DNA of 64,000 bases from Glaciecola sp047250385 (GCF_047250385.1 NZ_JBLBVM010000041.1:1-64000), one strand, 5' to 3'; positions 42,283-51,554 are shown, counted from the stretch's first letter. Numbers and translations: made by a program. Notes: generated by a model from the sequence alone, not told the origin.

Positions 42283-42444
42283 GGTTTCTTTCTTAGTTTA
42301 GGACAATGTATATAAGTATACTAAATGCACATTATTGTTGGGTTGCACTGATAATACCTAGCCTAAATAATCTATACCTTAAGTTGTGCTGATCTCGCTA
42401 AGTTATTTTTTTTACTAGACTTTTATTGAGCTATAAAAGCAGTG

Positions 42445-42696
42445 TTAAAATAAATCTTGTTGTTCTCCACGCCCTTGTTCCATTTTCGCCCCTTCTTGCT
42501 TGCGCAACCATGACTGTTTTCGTCGGTTGCAGGCTTTGACAATGATGCGTTTTGTTTGATCATCGATTTGCAACCAATGCAGCCTCTCTTCGCGACTTCT
42601 AAAGCAACCTTTGCAATACCCCCGAGGCCCAGATTGACATACGCCAATACAAGGGCTTGGGATAGCAAAAAATTCTAACTGTTGCATATCGCTCAT
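42445..42696 (-). CDS. DUF1289 protein with cysteine cluster
   Basis: 83 aa. The N-terminal 45 residues have the DUF1289 signature: IPSPCIGVCQSGPRGYCKGC, then FRSREER and W. The four cysteines (C-x3-C and C-x2-C) form a probable metal or iron-sulphur site. The remainder is basic (KACNRRKQSWLRKQEG). The function is unknown. Its ATG overlaps the stop of the preceding small ORF (ATGA). The alternative frame 42423-42668 is a shadow. Confidence 0.85.
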   Translation of the reverse strand: MSDMQQLEFFAIPSPCIGVCQSGPRGYCKGCFRSREERLHWLQIDDQTKRIIVKACNRRKQSWLRKQEGAKMEQGRGEQQDLF

Positions 42697-42791
42697 AATG
42701 GCAAAATTCTCAATCTAAGGGTCGATTTGGCAGTAGCATCAAACATTATTAACACAGGTTCACCCTGTATGTGAATAAAATCAATGTACAT
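42693..42791 (-). CDS. Small ORF translationally coupled to DUF1289 gene (hypothetical)
   Basis: The frame is open from 42944 to the TGA that overlaps the DUF1289 ATG. The upstream part (residues 10-30 of the long version) is encoded by a 29-bp tandem repeat and is unlikely to be ancestral protein, so I show only the inner start at 42791 (MYIDFIHIQGEPVL), 32 aa. The stretch FIHIQGEPVLIMFDATAKST looks protein-like, possibly the C-terminal end of a larger gene truncated by the repeat insertions. The family is not recognised. Confidence 0.35.
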   Translation of the reverse strand: MYIDFIHIQGEPVLIMFDATAKSTLRLRILPL

Positions 42792-42855
42792 TTTACTATT
42801 TATTCGCTCTCTCAAGCCAGTAATAACGACTTCTGCTTTTACTAGACTCCAAACA

Positions 42856-42917
42856 AAATCAACTTGTGCTGATAGTAGGCCGCATACGAAATCAACTTGT
42901 GCTGATAGTAGGCCGCA
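42856..42917. repeat. 29-bp tandem duplication
   Basis: A unit beginning AAATCAACTTGTGCTGATAG occurs at 42856-42884 and again at 42889-42917, separated by TACG, identical over 29 bp. It directly precedes hairpin element 2. Confidence 0.9.
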
Positions 42918-42919
42918 AT

Positions 42920-43026
42920 CTACACCGAAGAACCCCTCCACCAAAATGCGCTGTGCGTCATCCTGACCGCTTACAAAGGACGTCCTTGTCCTTTGAAAAT
43001 TTTGGTGGAGGGGTTCTTCGGTGTAG
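42920..43026 (-). repeat. Long hairpin element 2 (shared inner motif family)
   Basis: Perfect 28-bp arms (42920-42947 and 42999-43026). Read on the minus strand, the loop holds an inner stem CAAAGGAC/GTCCTTTG with an AAGGAC-type loop (42974-42995), then a tail with GCGGTCAGGATGACG and CAGCGC. This matches the internal order of elements 1 and 3, although both stems have different sequences. Confidence 0.85.
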
Positions 43027-43107
43027 CTTGCTAGTTATGCACGTTGTTTTCACAAGGGTTAGTTATGAATCAACATTTACACGCATTTTAGCGATCCACG
43101 GCGTGAT

Positions 43108-43246
43108 AAGACGTATCGTAGGGCCAGAGGGGACCCTCCACCACATCAGACCTTCTAATGGCAGGACGCCATTAGAGAGCGGCCAGGGATGGCGAACAGC
43201 GCGTCTGATGTGGTGGAGGCTCCCCTCTGGCCCTACGATACGTCTT
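43108..43246 (+). repeat. Long hairpin element 3 (shared inner motif family)
   Basis: 44-bp arms (43108-43151 and 43203-43246) with one mismatch. The inner stem is CTAATGGC-AGGAC-GCCATTAG (43155-43175), followed by the tail GAGCGGCCAGGGATGGCG ... CAGCGC. It lies next to the lpd terminator. A plus-strand frame across this region (42866-43309) is an artefact of the repeats. Confidence 0.87.
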
Positions 43247-43264
43247 TTTCAAACAGCAAAAAAA

Positions 43265-43289
43265 AGCCGGTACTTCAGAAGTACCGGCT
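43265..43289 (-). terminator. Terminator of the pdh operon (after lpd)
   Basis: AGCCGGTACTTC (43265-43276) pairs with GAAGTACCGGCT (43278-43289), followed on the minus strand by eight T residues. It is 27 bp past the lpd stop. Confidence 0.9.
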
Positions 43290-43315
43290 ATAGTTTCTTA
43301 ACGCTTTAAGCCAGG

Positions 43316-44734
43316 TTATTTTTTCTTGGCTTTTGGGTTTGGCATGTCAGTGATGCTGCCTTCGAATATTTCAGCGGCAAGGCCGATTGATTCGTTTAAG
43401 GTTGGGTGAGCATGAATGGTCAATGCAACATCTTCTGCATCAGCGCCCATTTCAATTGCTAAACCAATTTCGCCCAGCATTTCACCAGCATTAGTACCGA
43501 TGATAGCGCCACCGATAACACGGCCAGATTCTTTTTCAAAAATCATTTTAGTCATGCCGTCAGTTGCAGCAGAAGCGATAGCACGACCTGATGCAGCCCA
43601 TGGGAATACAGCAGTCTCGTAGTTAACGCCTTGCTCTTTCGCTTCTTTTTCAGTTAGACCAACCCAAGCCACCTCTGGCTCAGTGTATGCAACTGAAGGA
43701 ATGCACTTAGGATCGAAGTAATGCTTTTTGCCTGCAATCACTTCAGCTGCAACATGGCCTTCATGTACCGCTTTGTGAGCAAGCATCGGTTGGCCAACTA
43801 GGTCACCGATTGCAAAAATGTTAGAAACATTTGTGCGCATTTGCTTGTCTACTTCAATAAAGCCACGATCAGTTACCGTTACGCCAGCTTTTTCAGCTGC
43901 AACTAATGAACCATTTGGCTTACGACCAACAGCAACTAGAACTCGGTCATAACGAACCGGTTCAGCTGGTGCTTGTTTACCTTCAAAAGTAACATACAAA
44001 CCGTCGTCTTTAGCTTCAACACCTGTCACTTTCGTTTCAAGCATAGTATTGAATTTGCCTTTGATGGTCTTCATGTAGACTTTAACAATGTCTTTGTCAG
44101 CAGCAGGCATAAGTTGATCAAGGAATTCAACGACATCAATTTCCGAACCTAGCGCATGATATACCGTTCCCATTTCTAGGCCGATAATACCACCACCTAA
44201 TACAAGCATTTTGCCCGGGATATCACGCATTTCGAGCGCACCGGTTGAATCAATGACACGCTCATCATCAGGAATGAACGGCAAGTTTACCGGCTCAGAG
44301 CCGGCAGCAATAATTGCGTTATCAAAAGTAATCGTGGTTTTACCGTCTTTACCTTCAACTTCCAAAGTGTTTGAACCAGTGAATTTACCAAGACCTTGTA
44401 CGTGTTTTACTTTACGCATTTTTGACATACCAGCTAGGCCTTTTGTCAATTGCGTAACAACGCTGTCTTTCCATCCACGGATTTTATCAAGATCGAATTC
44501 TGGTTCACCAAAAGTAACACCGTGAGCAGACAAATGCTTCGCCTCTTGGATAACTTTTGCTACGTGTAGTAACGCTTTCGACGGGATACAACCCACGTTT
44601 AAGCACACACCACCTAGCGTTTCACGAACGTCTACGATAACTGTGTCTATGCCTAAATCGGCTGCTCGGAATGCTGCAGAATATCCACCAGGACCAGCGC
44701 CTAGTACGACCAACTGAGTTTTTATCTCGCTCAT
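43316..44734 (-). CDS. lpd: Dihydrolipoyl dehydrogenase (E3)
   Basis: 472 aa. FAD/NAD disulphide oxidoreductase that reoxidises lipoamide for the pyruvate and 2-oxoglutarate dehydrogenases and the glycine cleavage system. FAD motif VVLGAGPGGYSAAFRAADLG at the N terminus; redox-active disulphide in GGVCLNVGCIPSKAL; NAD motif VLGGGIIGLEMGTVYHALG; C-terminal active-site base in HAHPTLNES. It is third in the aceE-aceF-lpd operon, followed by a terminator. The gcvTHP genes of this window depend on this E3. Confidence 0.97.
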   Translation of the reverse strand: MSEIKTQLVVLGAGPGGYSAAFRAADLGIDTVIVDVRETLGGVCLNVGCIPSKALLHVAKVIQEAKHLSAHGVTFGEPEFDLDKIRGWKDSVVTQLTKGLAGMSKMRKVKHVQGLGKFTGSNTLEVEGKDGKTTITFDNAIIAAGSEPVNLPFIPDDERVIDSTGALEMRDIPGKMLVLGGGIIGLEMGTVYHALGSEIDVVEFLDQLMPAADKDIVKVYMKTIKGKFNTMLETKVTGVEAKDDGLYVTFEGKQAPAEPVRYDRVLVAVGRKPNGSLVAAEKAGVTVTDRGFIEVDKQMRTNVSNIFAIGDLVGQPMLAHKAVHEGHVAAEVIAGKKHYFDPKCIPSVAYTEPEVAWVGLTEKEAKEQGVNYETAVFPWAASGRAIASAATDGMTKMIFEKESGRVIGGAIIGTNAGEMLGEIGLAIEMGADAEDVALTIHAHPTLNESIGLAAEIFEGSITDMPNPKAKKK

Positions 44735-44817
44735 TATGACCTCAAAATTATATGGTTAGAAGCATGCTTTGCGCGGATCTTACCGATTCACGCGCCAACC
44801 TGCAAAATTTTTTATTA

Positions 44818-46545
44818 CTATAACAAAATGCGTCTTAAGTCAGACAATGCACCACTAACATGAACAGCGAAGCGAGCGGCTAATGCTCCGTCAATTACTC
44901 GGTGATCATATGACAATGACAATGGCAACATTAAGCGAGGCTCAAAGTCTTTACCATTCCACTTTGGTTTCATCTCTGATTTAGAAACCCCCAAAATAGC
45001 AACGTCTGGTGCATTCACAATTGGCGTAAACGCTGTTCCACCAATGCCACCTAAACTTGAAATGGTAAAGCAACTGCCTTGCATGTCTGTCGCTTTTAAT
45101 TTGCCATCTCTCGCCTTAACACTAATTTCCATTAACTCTTTGGAAATTTCCATAATGCCTTTCTTATCGACATCACGAACTACAGGTACAACAAGTCCAC
45201 CCGGAGTGTCTACTGCGATTCCAATATGGAAATACTTTTTCATTACCAGTGTTTCACCAGAGGCTGATAAACTACTATTAAAAGCAGGGTATTCTTTAAG
45301 CGCATCCGCAACTGCTTTCATCATGAATACTAAAGGTGTGATTTTCACCCCTAGTTTTCGCTTCTCAGCAATAGCATTTTGTTCCTTACGGAATGTTTCT
45401 AGATCGGTAATATCCGCTTCATCAAATTGAGTGACATGTGGAATTGTGACCCAGTTTCTGTGCAAATTCGGACCAGAAAGCTTCTGAATACGCGTTAATG
45501 GCACTTCTTCCACTTCACCAAATTTCGCGAAATCCACTTTCGGCTGAGCTAGTACTTGCAAGCCACCACCGGTGCTACCGGTGCCCGCAGAGCTGCCAGG
45601 ATTCATTTTCGGACGCGACAGTTCATACTTAACATATGATTGTACATCTTCTTTTTGAACGCGATTTTTACGGCCAGAACCTTGAACTTGCGTTAGGTCA
45701 ACACCGAACTCACGGGCTAAACGACGTACTGAAGGAGACGCATGAACTTTACCTGTACTCACATTTCCACCGGCTGAAGGATGATGAGGTACTGGTGGCG
45801 CTTTAGGTGCCGAGTCACTTGCTGCGGGTGCACTTTCAGATTTTGAAGGCGCGCTTTCAGCTTGTGCCGGAGCACTGTCAGCAGGCGCATCGTTACTTTC
45901 TTTTGCAGGAGCTGATTCCGCTCCAGCAACTTCAAGCGTTAATACTAAAGAACCTTCTGAAACTTTATCCCCAACCTTCACGGCTAAGCTAACAATTTTG
46001 CCAGCTTCAGGGGCAGGAACGTCCATAGTGGCTTTATCAGTTTCAAGCGTGATTAAACCATCTTCTGGCTCTACGCTATCGCCTTCTGCAACTAAGACTT
46101 CAATAATGTCGACGTCAGATGCATCGCCAATGTCAGGCACCGTCACTTCAATCGTTTTGGTGCCTCCAGAGGCTGCGGCAGGTTCTTCAGTCTTCTTAGT
46201 TTCTTCTGCATCTTGTTTAGGCTCTGATTTTTCAGAATCTGCTTTTTTAGGCTCTGATTTTTCAGCCTCTGCTGCAGGCTCATCAGTCTCTGTTTCTGAT
46301 GCTTCGGCACCAGACTCCATTTGACCAAGCACATCACCCTGCTTAATTTTATCGCCGACTTTAACCTTAAGTGATTTTATAGTACCTGCGTTTTCACATG
46401 GGATATCCATGCTCGCTTTATCACTTTCAACTGTCACAATAGATGCTTCTGCGTCGACGGCTTCACCGGCTGACACTAAGACCTCAATGACTTCAACTTC
46501 TTCGCCGCCAACATCAGGAACAATGATATCTACTAAATTTGCCAT
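44818..46545 (-). CDS. aceF: Pyruvate dehydrogenase E2, dihydrolipoyl acetyltransferase
   Basis: 575 aa. Two lipoyl domains (residues ~3-75, lipoyl Lys43 in ESDKASMD; ~131-205, Lys171 in ETDKATMD), against three in E. coli. They are separated and followed by flexible Glu/Lys/Ala and Ser/Ala/Pro linkers. The peripheral subunit-binding domain is ~266-305 (ASPSVRRLAREFGVDL). The catalytic domain ends with the active site YDHRVIDGALAARF. It transfers acetyl from lipoyl to CoA and forms the core of the complex. 15 bp separate it from aceE. Confidence 0.96.
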   Translation of the reverse strand: MANLVDIIVPDVGGEEVEVIEVLVSAGEAVDAEASIVTVESDKASMDIPCENAGTIKSLKVKVGDKIKQGDVLGQMESGAEASETETDEPAAEAEKSEPKKADSEKSEPKQDAEETKKTEEPAAASGGTKTIEVTVPDIGDASDVDIIEVLVAEGDSVEPEDGLITLETDKATMDVPAPEAGKIVSLAVKVGDKVSEGSLVLTLEVAGAESAPAKESNDAPADSAPAQAESAPSKSESAPAASDSAPKAPPVPHHPSAGGNVSTGKVHASPSVRRLAREFGVDLTQVQGSGRKNRVQKEDVQSYVKYELSRPKMNPGSSAGTGSTGGGLQVLAQPKVDFAKFGEVEEVPLTRIQKLSGPNLHRNWVTIPHVTQFDEADITDLETFRKEQNAIAEKRKLGVKITPLVFMMKAVADALKEYPAFNSSLSASGETLVMKKYFHIGIAVDTPGGLVVPVVRDVDKKGIMEISKELMEISVKARDGKLKATDMQGSCFTISSLGGIGGTAFTPIVNAPDVAILGVSKSEMKPKWNGKDFEPRLMLPLSLSYDHRVIDGALAARFAVHVSGALSDLRRILL

Positions 46546-46560
46546 ATTGATTCTCCCTAA

Positions 46561-49233
46561 TTAAGCGTAAAGCGGATTAATTTTATCTGGGTCAATACCC
46601 AAATCTTTAATCGCTTTTGCTAGTGCCTTTTTATCAAAATCACCCGCTTTATAAAGCTCATACAACGCAGCAAACACAACGTTATTTGCATCAACTTCAA
46701 AGTGATTACGTAGATTCTCACGGCTATCCGAACGACCGTAACCGTCGGTTCCTAATACTCTATAAGCACCTGGTACGAAAGATCTAGCTTGTTCGCCATA
46801 AGCCTTAATGTAATCAGTCGCAACAACCGTAGGACCATCATTACCATCGTTTAAGACCTGAGTGATATAAGGTACGCGAGCTTTCTTGTCGATGTTGCGC
46901 ATGTTCCAACGTTCGCAATCAATACCGTCACGAGTCACTTCGTTGAACGATGTCACGCTGTATACTTCTGATTGAACGTCGTATTTTTCAGCTAGGATAT
47001 CAGCGGCCTTGCGAACTTCTACAAGGATCGTTCCAGAGCCAAGCAGTTTCGCTTTCAATTTCGCTTTTTTATCACCTACCGTATCTAATTTGTAGATACC
47101 TTTGATGATGCCTTCTTCACAACCTTTCGGCATTTCAGGCTGAACATAGTTTTCGTTCATCACTGTGATGTAGTAGAACACATTCTCTTGTTCTTCTAAC
47201 ATTCTGCGACAACCGTCTTGTGTTATCACTGCCACTTCATAACCATAAGTTGGATCGTAACTAATACAGTTTGGAATTAACCCAGCTTGCACGTGCGAAT
47301 GACCATCTTGGTGTTGCAAACCTTCACCGTTAAGTGTTGTTCTACCAGCTGTACCACCTACTAAGAAACCACGACATTGGCTATCGCCAGCTGCCCAAGC
47401 CATATCGCCTACACGTTGGAAACCAAACATAGAGTAGTAAATATAAACCGGTAACATTGGCAAGTCGTTGGTTGAATAAGAAGTACCTGCAGCAACGAAA
47501 GATGACATTGCACCCAGTTCATTAATTCCTTCTTGTAGAACCTGACCTTTCTTATCTTCACGATAGTAAGCCACTTGGTCTTTATCTTGTGGAATGTACT
47601 TTTGACCTGAGTTTGAGTAAATACCCACTTGGCGGAATAGTCCTTCCATACCGAAAGTACGTGCTTCATCAGGAATAATTGGTACGACGTTTTTGCCCAT
47701 TTGCTTATCTTTAAGCAACACGGTAAGAACACGCACAAATGCCATTGTTGTAGAAATTTCGCGATCGCCAGACCCTTTGGTGATAGCTTCAAATGCCTTC
47801 AACGGCGGTGCTGGCAAGTCATGATTACTCTTCGCCAAACGAACAGGCATATAACCGTGTAAGGCTTCACGTTTTTCGCGAAGGTATTTCATTTCAGGGC
47901 TATCGTCTGCAAATTTGTAGTAAGGTAAATCGGCAATTTCTTCATTCGAAAGAGGAATGTTAAAGCGATCTCTAAAGTGCTTCACGCCATCAGCGTCTAC
48001 CTTCTTAACGTTGTGGGCAATGTTTTTACCTTCACCCGCAGCGCCCATACCGTAGCCTTTAACTGTTTTAGCTAATACTACTTGTGGGCGACCAACCGTT
48101 TCAGTCGCTCGTTTGTAAGCGGCATAAACTTTAACAGGATCGTGTCCACCACGATTCAAGCGCCAAATGTCATCATCAGACATGTTAGCGACCATTTCTT
48201 TCAATTCTGGGTATTTACCGAAGAAGTTCTCACGCGTATATGCGCCACCTTTCGACTTATAGTTTTGATACTCACCATCGACTGTTTCGTTCATCACATC
48301 GAGTAATTTGCCCGATGTATCGCGTGCTAACAATGGATCCCAATAGCGCCCCCAAATAACTTTAAATACTTCCCAGCCAGCGCCACGGAATGTGCCTTCA
48401 AGTTCTTGGATAATTTTGCCATTACCGCGCACTGGGCCGTCTAATCTTTGCAAGTTACAGTTGATAACAAACGTCAAGTTATCAAGACCTTCACGTGAAG
48501 CCAATCCGATTGCACCTAATGATTCTGGCTCATCGACTTCACCGTCACCCATGAAGCACCATACGCGCTGCTCTGAACAATCTTTTAAGCCACGGTTTGT
48601 AAGGTACTTTAAGAAGCGAGCTAAGTAGATGGCTTGCATTGGACCTAAGCCCATCGATACCGTTGGGAACTGCCAGAAGTCAGGCATTAATTTTGGATGC
48701 GGGTATGAAGACAAACCTTCACCACCTACTTCTTGGCGGAACATGTCGAGTTGACCTTCAGACAAACGACCTTCTATGAATGCGCGAGAATAAATACCCG
48801 GAGAAACGTGACCTTGAACAAACAAGTAATCACCGCCGTCTTTATCGTTTGGTGCACGGAAAAAGTGGTTGAAGCCCACATCATAAAGCATAGCGGAAGA
48901 GGCAAAACTTGAAATATGACCACCAAGTTCAAGATCTTTCTTGGAACCTCGCAGTACCATCATCATAGCATTCCAGCGAATAGCATTTCGAATCTTGGTT
49001 TCGATAGTTTGGTCACCAGGCATGGTTGGCTCTTGGCCAGCAGGAATGGTATTGATATAAGCGGTAGTTGCATCATAAGGCAAGTGAGCCCCGCTTCGTC
49101 TTGCTTTCTCTATCAACGACTCAAGTAAATAATGAGCACGGTCAACGCCTTCTTCTGCTAAAACTGCTTCAAGTGCGTCTAACCATTCTTGCGTTTCTGT
49201 TGGATCCACATCTGGATGCATCACATCGGTCAT
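46561..49233 (-). CDS. aceE: Pyruvate dehydrogenase E1 component
   Basis: 890 aa, the homodimeric E1 of gammaproteobacteria. Thiamine-diphosphate-dependent decarboxylation of pyruvate and acetylation of lipoyl-E2. The ThDP/Mg motif is GDGEVDEPESLGAIGLASRE ... NCNLQRLDGPV. Other landmarks: SSYPHPKLMPDFWQFPTVSMG near 175-195 and TAGRTTLNGEGLQHQDGHSH near 630. It is the first structural gene after pdhR, with a 91-bp gap that must hold the ribosome-binding site and possibly a second promoter. Confidence 0.97.
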   Translation of the reverse strand: MTDVMHPDVDPTETQEWLDALEAVLAEEGVDRAHYLLESLIEKARRSGAHLPYDATTAYINTIPAGQEPTMPGDQTIETKIRNAIRWNAMMMVLRGSKKDLELGGHISSFASSAMLYDVGFNHFFRAPNDKDGGDYLFVQGHVSPGIYSRAFIEGRLSEGQLDMFRQEVGGEGLSSYPHPKLMPDFWQFPTVSMGLGPMQAIYLARFLKYLTNRGLKDCSEQRVWCFMGDGEVDEPESLGAIGLASREGLDNLTFVINCNLQRLDGPVRGNGKIIQELEGTFRGAGWEVFKVIWGRYWDPLLARDTSGKLLDVMNETVDGEYQNYKSKGGAYTRENFFGKYPELKEMVANMSDDDIWRLNRGGHDPVKVYAAYKRATETVGRPQVVLAKTVKGYGMGAAGEGKNIAHNVKKVDADGVKHFRDRFNIPLSNEEIADLPYYKFADDSPEMKYLREKREALHGYMPVRLAKSNHDLPAPPLKAFEAITKGSGDREISTTMAFVRVLTVLLKDKQMGKNVVPIIPDEARTFGMEGLFRQVGIYSNSGQKYIPQDKDQVAYYREDKKGQVLQEGINELGAMSSFVAAGTSYSTNDLPMLPVYIYYSMFGFQRVGDMAWAAGDSQCRGFLVGGTAGRTTLNGEGLQHQDGHSHVQAGLIPNCISYDPTYGYEVAVITQDGCRRMLEEQENVFYYITVMNENYVQPEMPKGCEEGIIKGIYKLDTVGDKKAKLKAKLLGSGTILVEVRKAADILAEKYDVQSEVYSVTSFNEVTRDGIDCERWNMRNIDKKARVPYITQVLNDGNDGPTVVATDYIKAYGEQARSFVPGAYRVLGTDGYGRSDSRENLRNHFEVDANNVVFAALYELYKAGDFDKKALAKAIKDLGIDPDKINPLYA

Positions 49234-49324
49234 GGTGCTTTCCTATATTATGTAATAACGATAAATCAGACCAAGCTATCCAGTGATAGCGCCTGATTCT
49301 GTTTGCTTAAAGTTTTACAGCCAA

Positions 49325-50131
49325 TTAAGAAGCTGTCTTGCTACTTTCTTTTACTTCCATTCTTCGCATCGCGCGTTGTAATTTAACGTCGCGTTGGTTT
49401 ATGTCTAATAGTGTACTCTCCACAAAGCCTAAATGTTCATTGCTGGCTTTGCGTGCTGCTTCTGGATCTTGTGCAATGATTGCCTTAACTATGCTGTGAC
49501 GTTGTGAACGGATTCTCTCTTCAACATCAGCTCCATCGCGCAACATTTCTAAATTTCGTTTAATATTTTCAACTAGCATACCTTCCATGCTTCGCATGAC
49601 ATGCAGTAAAACCATATTGTGTGAGGCTTTAGCCATAGTAAGATAAAATTCAACGAGGGCTTCAGCTTCCAAGGAGGTATCGACTAATTCTTTACCTTGC
49701 TCATCTCGACTGCTTTGTTCATGCAAAGCGGAGAGGCTATTTAAAGCCTTATTCAATGCATCATAATCTTCGGGTTGCCCACGCAAAGCCGCGTAGTAAG
49801 CTGCCATGCCTTCTAAAGCGTGTCTAAATTCGAGCAAATCAAATTGTGTTTCAGGACGCGATGCAACCAAGGCTAATAAAGGATCGGTCATTTTTGCACT
49901 CAAATTCTGTGTAATAAAAGTGCCACCGCCTTGTTTACGCTCAATCAGGCCTTTCGCTTGTAAATTTTGAATTGCTTCACGCAATGAAGGTCTTGAGACT
50001 TGGAATTTTTCTGCTAGCAAGCGTTCAGGTAATAACTTTTCACCAGCAACCAGCGTTCCGTCCAATATCATGGACTCGAGACGTTCAGTGATGACGTCTG
50101 ACAACTTTTGCTGTTTTATACTTGCGTGCAC
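49325..50131 (-). CDS. pdhR: Pyruvate dehydrogenase complex repressor, GntR family
   Basis: 268 aa. N-terminal winged helix (SDVITERLESMILDGTL, then LAEKFQVSRPSLREAIQNL, GGGTFI wing) and C-terminal FCD effector domain. PdhR senses pyruvate and represses pdhR-aceEF-lpd. The order and the operator 131 bp upstream support autoregulation. In contrast to the truncated FCD fragment at 6003-6308, this copy is intact. Confidence 0.94.
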   Translation of the reverse strand: MHASIKQQKLSDVITERLESMILDGTLVAGEKLLPERLLAEKFQVSRPSLREAIQNLQAKGLIERKQGGGTFITQNLSAKMTDPLLALVASRPETQFDLLEFRHALEGMAAYYAALRGQPEDYDALNKALNSLSALHEQSSRDEQGKELVDTSLEAEALVEFYLTMAKASHNMVLLHVMRSMEGMLVENIKRNLEMLRDGADVEERIRSQRHSIVKAIIAQDPEAARKASNEHLGFVESTLLDINQRDVKLQRAMRRMEVKESSKTAS

Positions 50132-50261
50132 TGCAATTGCCTTCCTTTAGATTTATATTGAAACAGCTTATGCATGAAACCTTAATATATAACTGTGCTT
50201 TTTATAAGCGCATTCTGGTTAAAATGTTAACAAAATTTAGAAATACTTCGCGCTTTTGTAA

Positions 50262-50278
50262 AAATGGTAATACCAATT
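50262..50278. promoter_or_regulatory. PdhR operator
   Basis: AAATGGTAATACCAATT, a dyad matching the E. coli PdhR consensus AATTGGTAAGACCAATT at 15 of 17 positions. It is 131 bp upstream of the pdhR start, in its promoter region. The neighbouring 50132-50481 gap otherwise has only the ampE terminator. Confidence 0.8.
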
Positions 50279-50410
50279 AACCAAGATAGTGTAAGCAACT
50301 TTTCCTAATTCGACAAGTATTGTTTCATTCAAGATAGCTTAGTAAAGCCGAATTTGCCTAAACTGAGCACGATTTTTTATCGCAAAAATTTGGAACTGTA
50401 GCTTAAAAAA

Positions 50411-50445
50411 AAGCGACAGCCCTTTGTTAATGAAGGCTGTCGCTT
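50411..50445 (-). terminator. Hairpin terminator in the ampE-pdhR gap
   Basis: AAGCGACAGCC (50411-50421) pairs with GGCTGTCGCTT (50435-50445). Eight T residues follow on the minus strand and four on the plus strand. It lies 37 bp after the ampE stop and keeps ampE transcription out of pdhR. Confidence 0.9.
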
Positions 50446-50481
50446 TTAATTAGATTAGAAAAGTGTTTACTAGATAAAGTA

Positions 50482-51369
50482 CTAAGCAACTGCTCCGACC
50501 ATTGTAAGCACAGAGACTGCAACCAACATAAAGAGCACATTACGTTTTACGAGACGAACAAGAATACAAGGTTCGTCTATACAGTTCTTTTGATCGGCTT
50601 CGACCTCTTCAGCTGCAATCGCAATACTAGTGAGAATTTGTTTCGCACTTGATTGTGTATCTGCTAAGGAAGGTAACCAGATAGAGAGTGCCCGAGAGAA
50701 GTGCCCAACAATCAGGAAGCCTAAACCAGTGATCCTGACTGGTAGCCAATCAATGACGTGCATAACCTTATCTATAAGCAACTCAGAATTATCTGCTTCG
50801 CAGTCCCCCATTACCTCGTCATGAACTTCTTCAGGTTTATCATCACATTGACTCATCTTGTGCATAAACAGTTGAAGCTCTTTCGCAATGGAATAAATAA
50901 TAACGCCAGGAATACCGAGAAGGATGAAGAAGATAATAACTGCTGCATATTGACGATAGTTGATGAAAACTAGTTGCTGTCCAACTTTATCTAGGTCACC
51001 ACTTTCATTACCGAAAGAAAGACTGTGTAGTGAGCACGCTTCAAAATCCTTCCTGACTGCTGCTTGCAAATAGCGTTTATAATTCTTTCGTGTAATTGGG
51101 CAACCCAAACATATCCATAGCACTGTTAACTGCATCAAGAAGGTTACAAAACCATTGCTAAAAATGATCTCAATTAAAAAGACCAAGAAAGCAGGTACTA
51201 GAATGATAAGTAATACCGACAGCATAGACGCGCTAGCGCTGAACCAATCGCGGCCTTGTAGGAATTGGATATACTTACCTACCAAAGAATGAATATGCCA
51301 TTCAGGCGATTTTGATGTGACGCGTTCCAAGGCCATTACTATTAATAGCGAGATCAGTGTCATGGACAT
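50482..51369 (-). CDS. ampE: AmpE-like inner-membrane protein
   Basis: 295 aa, with hydrophobic segments near residues 1-14, 46-70, 72-90, 138-158 and the C terminus (275-295). The N-terminal MTLISLLIVMALERV and the mid-protein FVFINYRQY-like segment (VFINYRQYAAVIIFF) fit AmpE, a membrane protein encoded with ampD in enterics and proposed to influence beta-lactamase regulation. The ampD partner, normally just upstream, is not present: the ampE start faces nadC. The function is inferred from family only. Confidence 0.88.
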   Translation of the reverse strand: MSMTLISLLIVMALERVTSKSPEWHIHSLVGKYIQFLQGRDWFSASASMLSVLLIILVPAFLVFLIEIIFSNGFVTFLMQLTVLWICLGCPITRKNYKRYLQAAVRKDFEACSLHSLSFGNESGDLDKVGQQLVFINYRQYAAVIIFFILLGIPGVIIYSIAKELQLFMHKMSQCDDKPEEVHDEVMGDCEADNSELLIDKVMHVIDWLPVRITGLGFLIVGHFSRALSIWLPSLADTQSSAKQILTSIAIAAEEVEADQKNCIDEPCILVRLVKRNVLFMLVAVSVLTMVGAVA

Positions 51370-51554
51370 TCCTTTATATAAGATATTAGCTTAAGTATAT
51401 GAGCGACAAAGCAAAGTGCAAAGCAATTTCCTTGATATATTGTTTATATTTTACAGGCAAATCTAGTTTAATAGCGGTTTCATTGCGGCGCGTAAACCAG
51501 TAAACTTAGCGCAGGCCTACATTCCACATTATTCAATTAGAAGTTTTCATTATT

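Noticed and set aside
42856..42917. CRISPR-like repeat pair
   Set aside because: Only two units with a 4-bp separation; it is a plain tandem duplication.
42866..43309. Plus-strand 147-codon ORF over the repeats
   Set aside because: It is composed of the tandem repeat and two inverted-repeat elements and has no protein-like pattern or start context.
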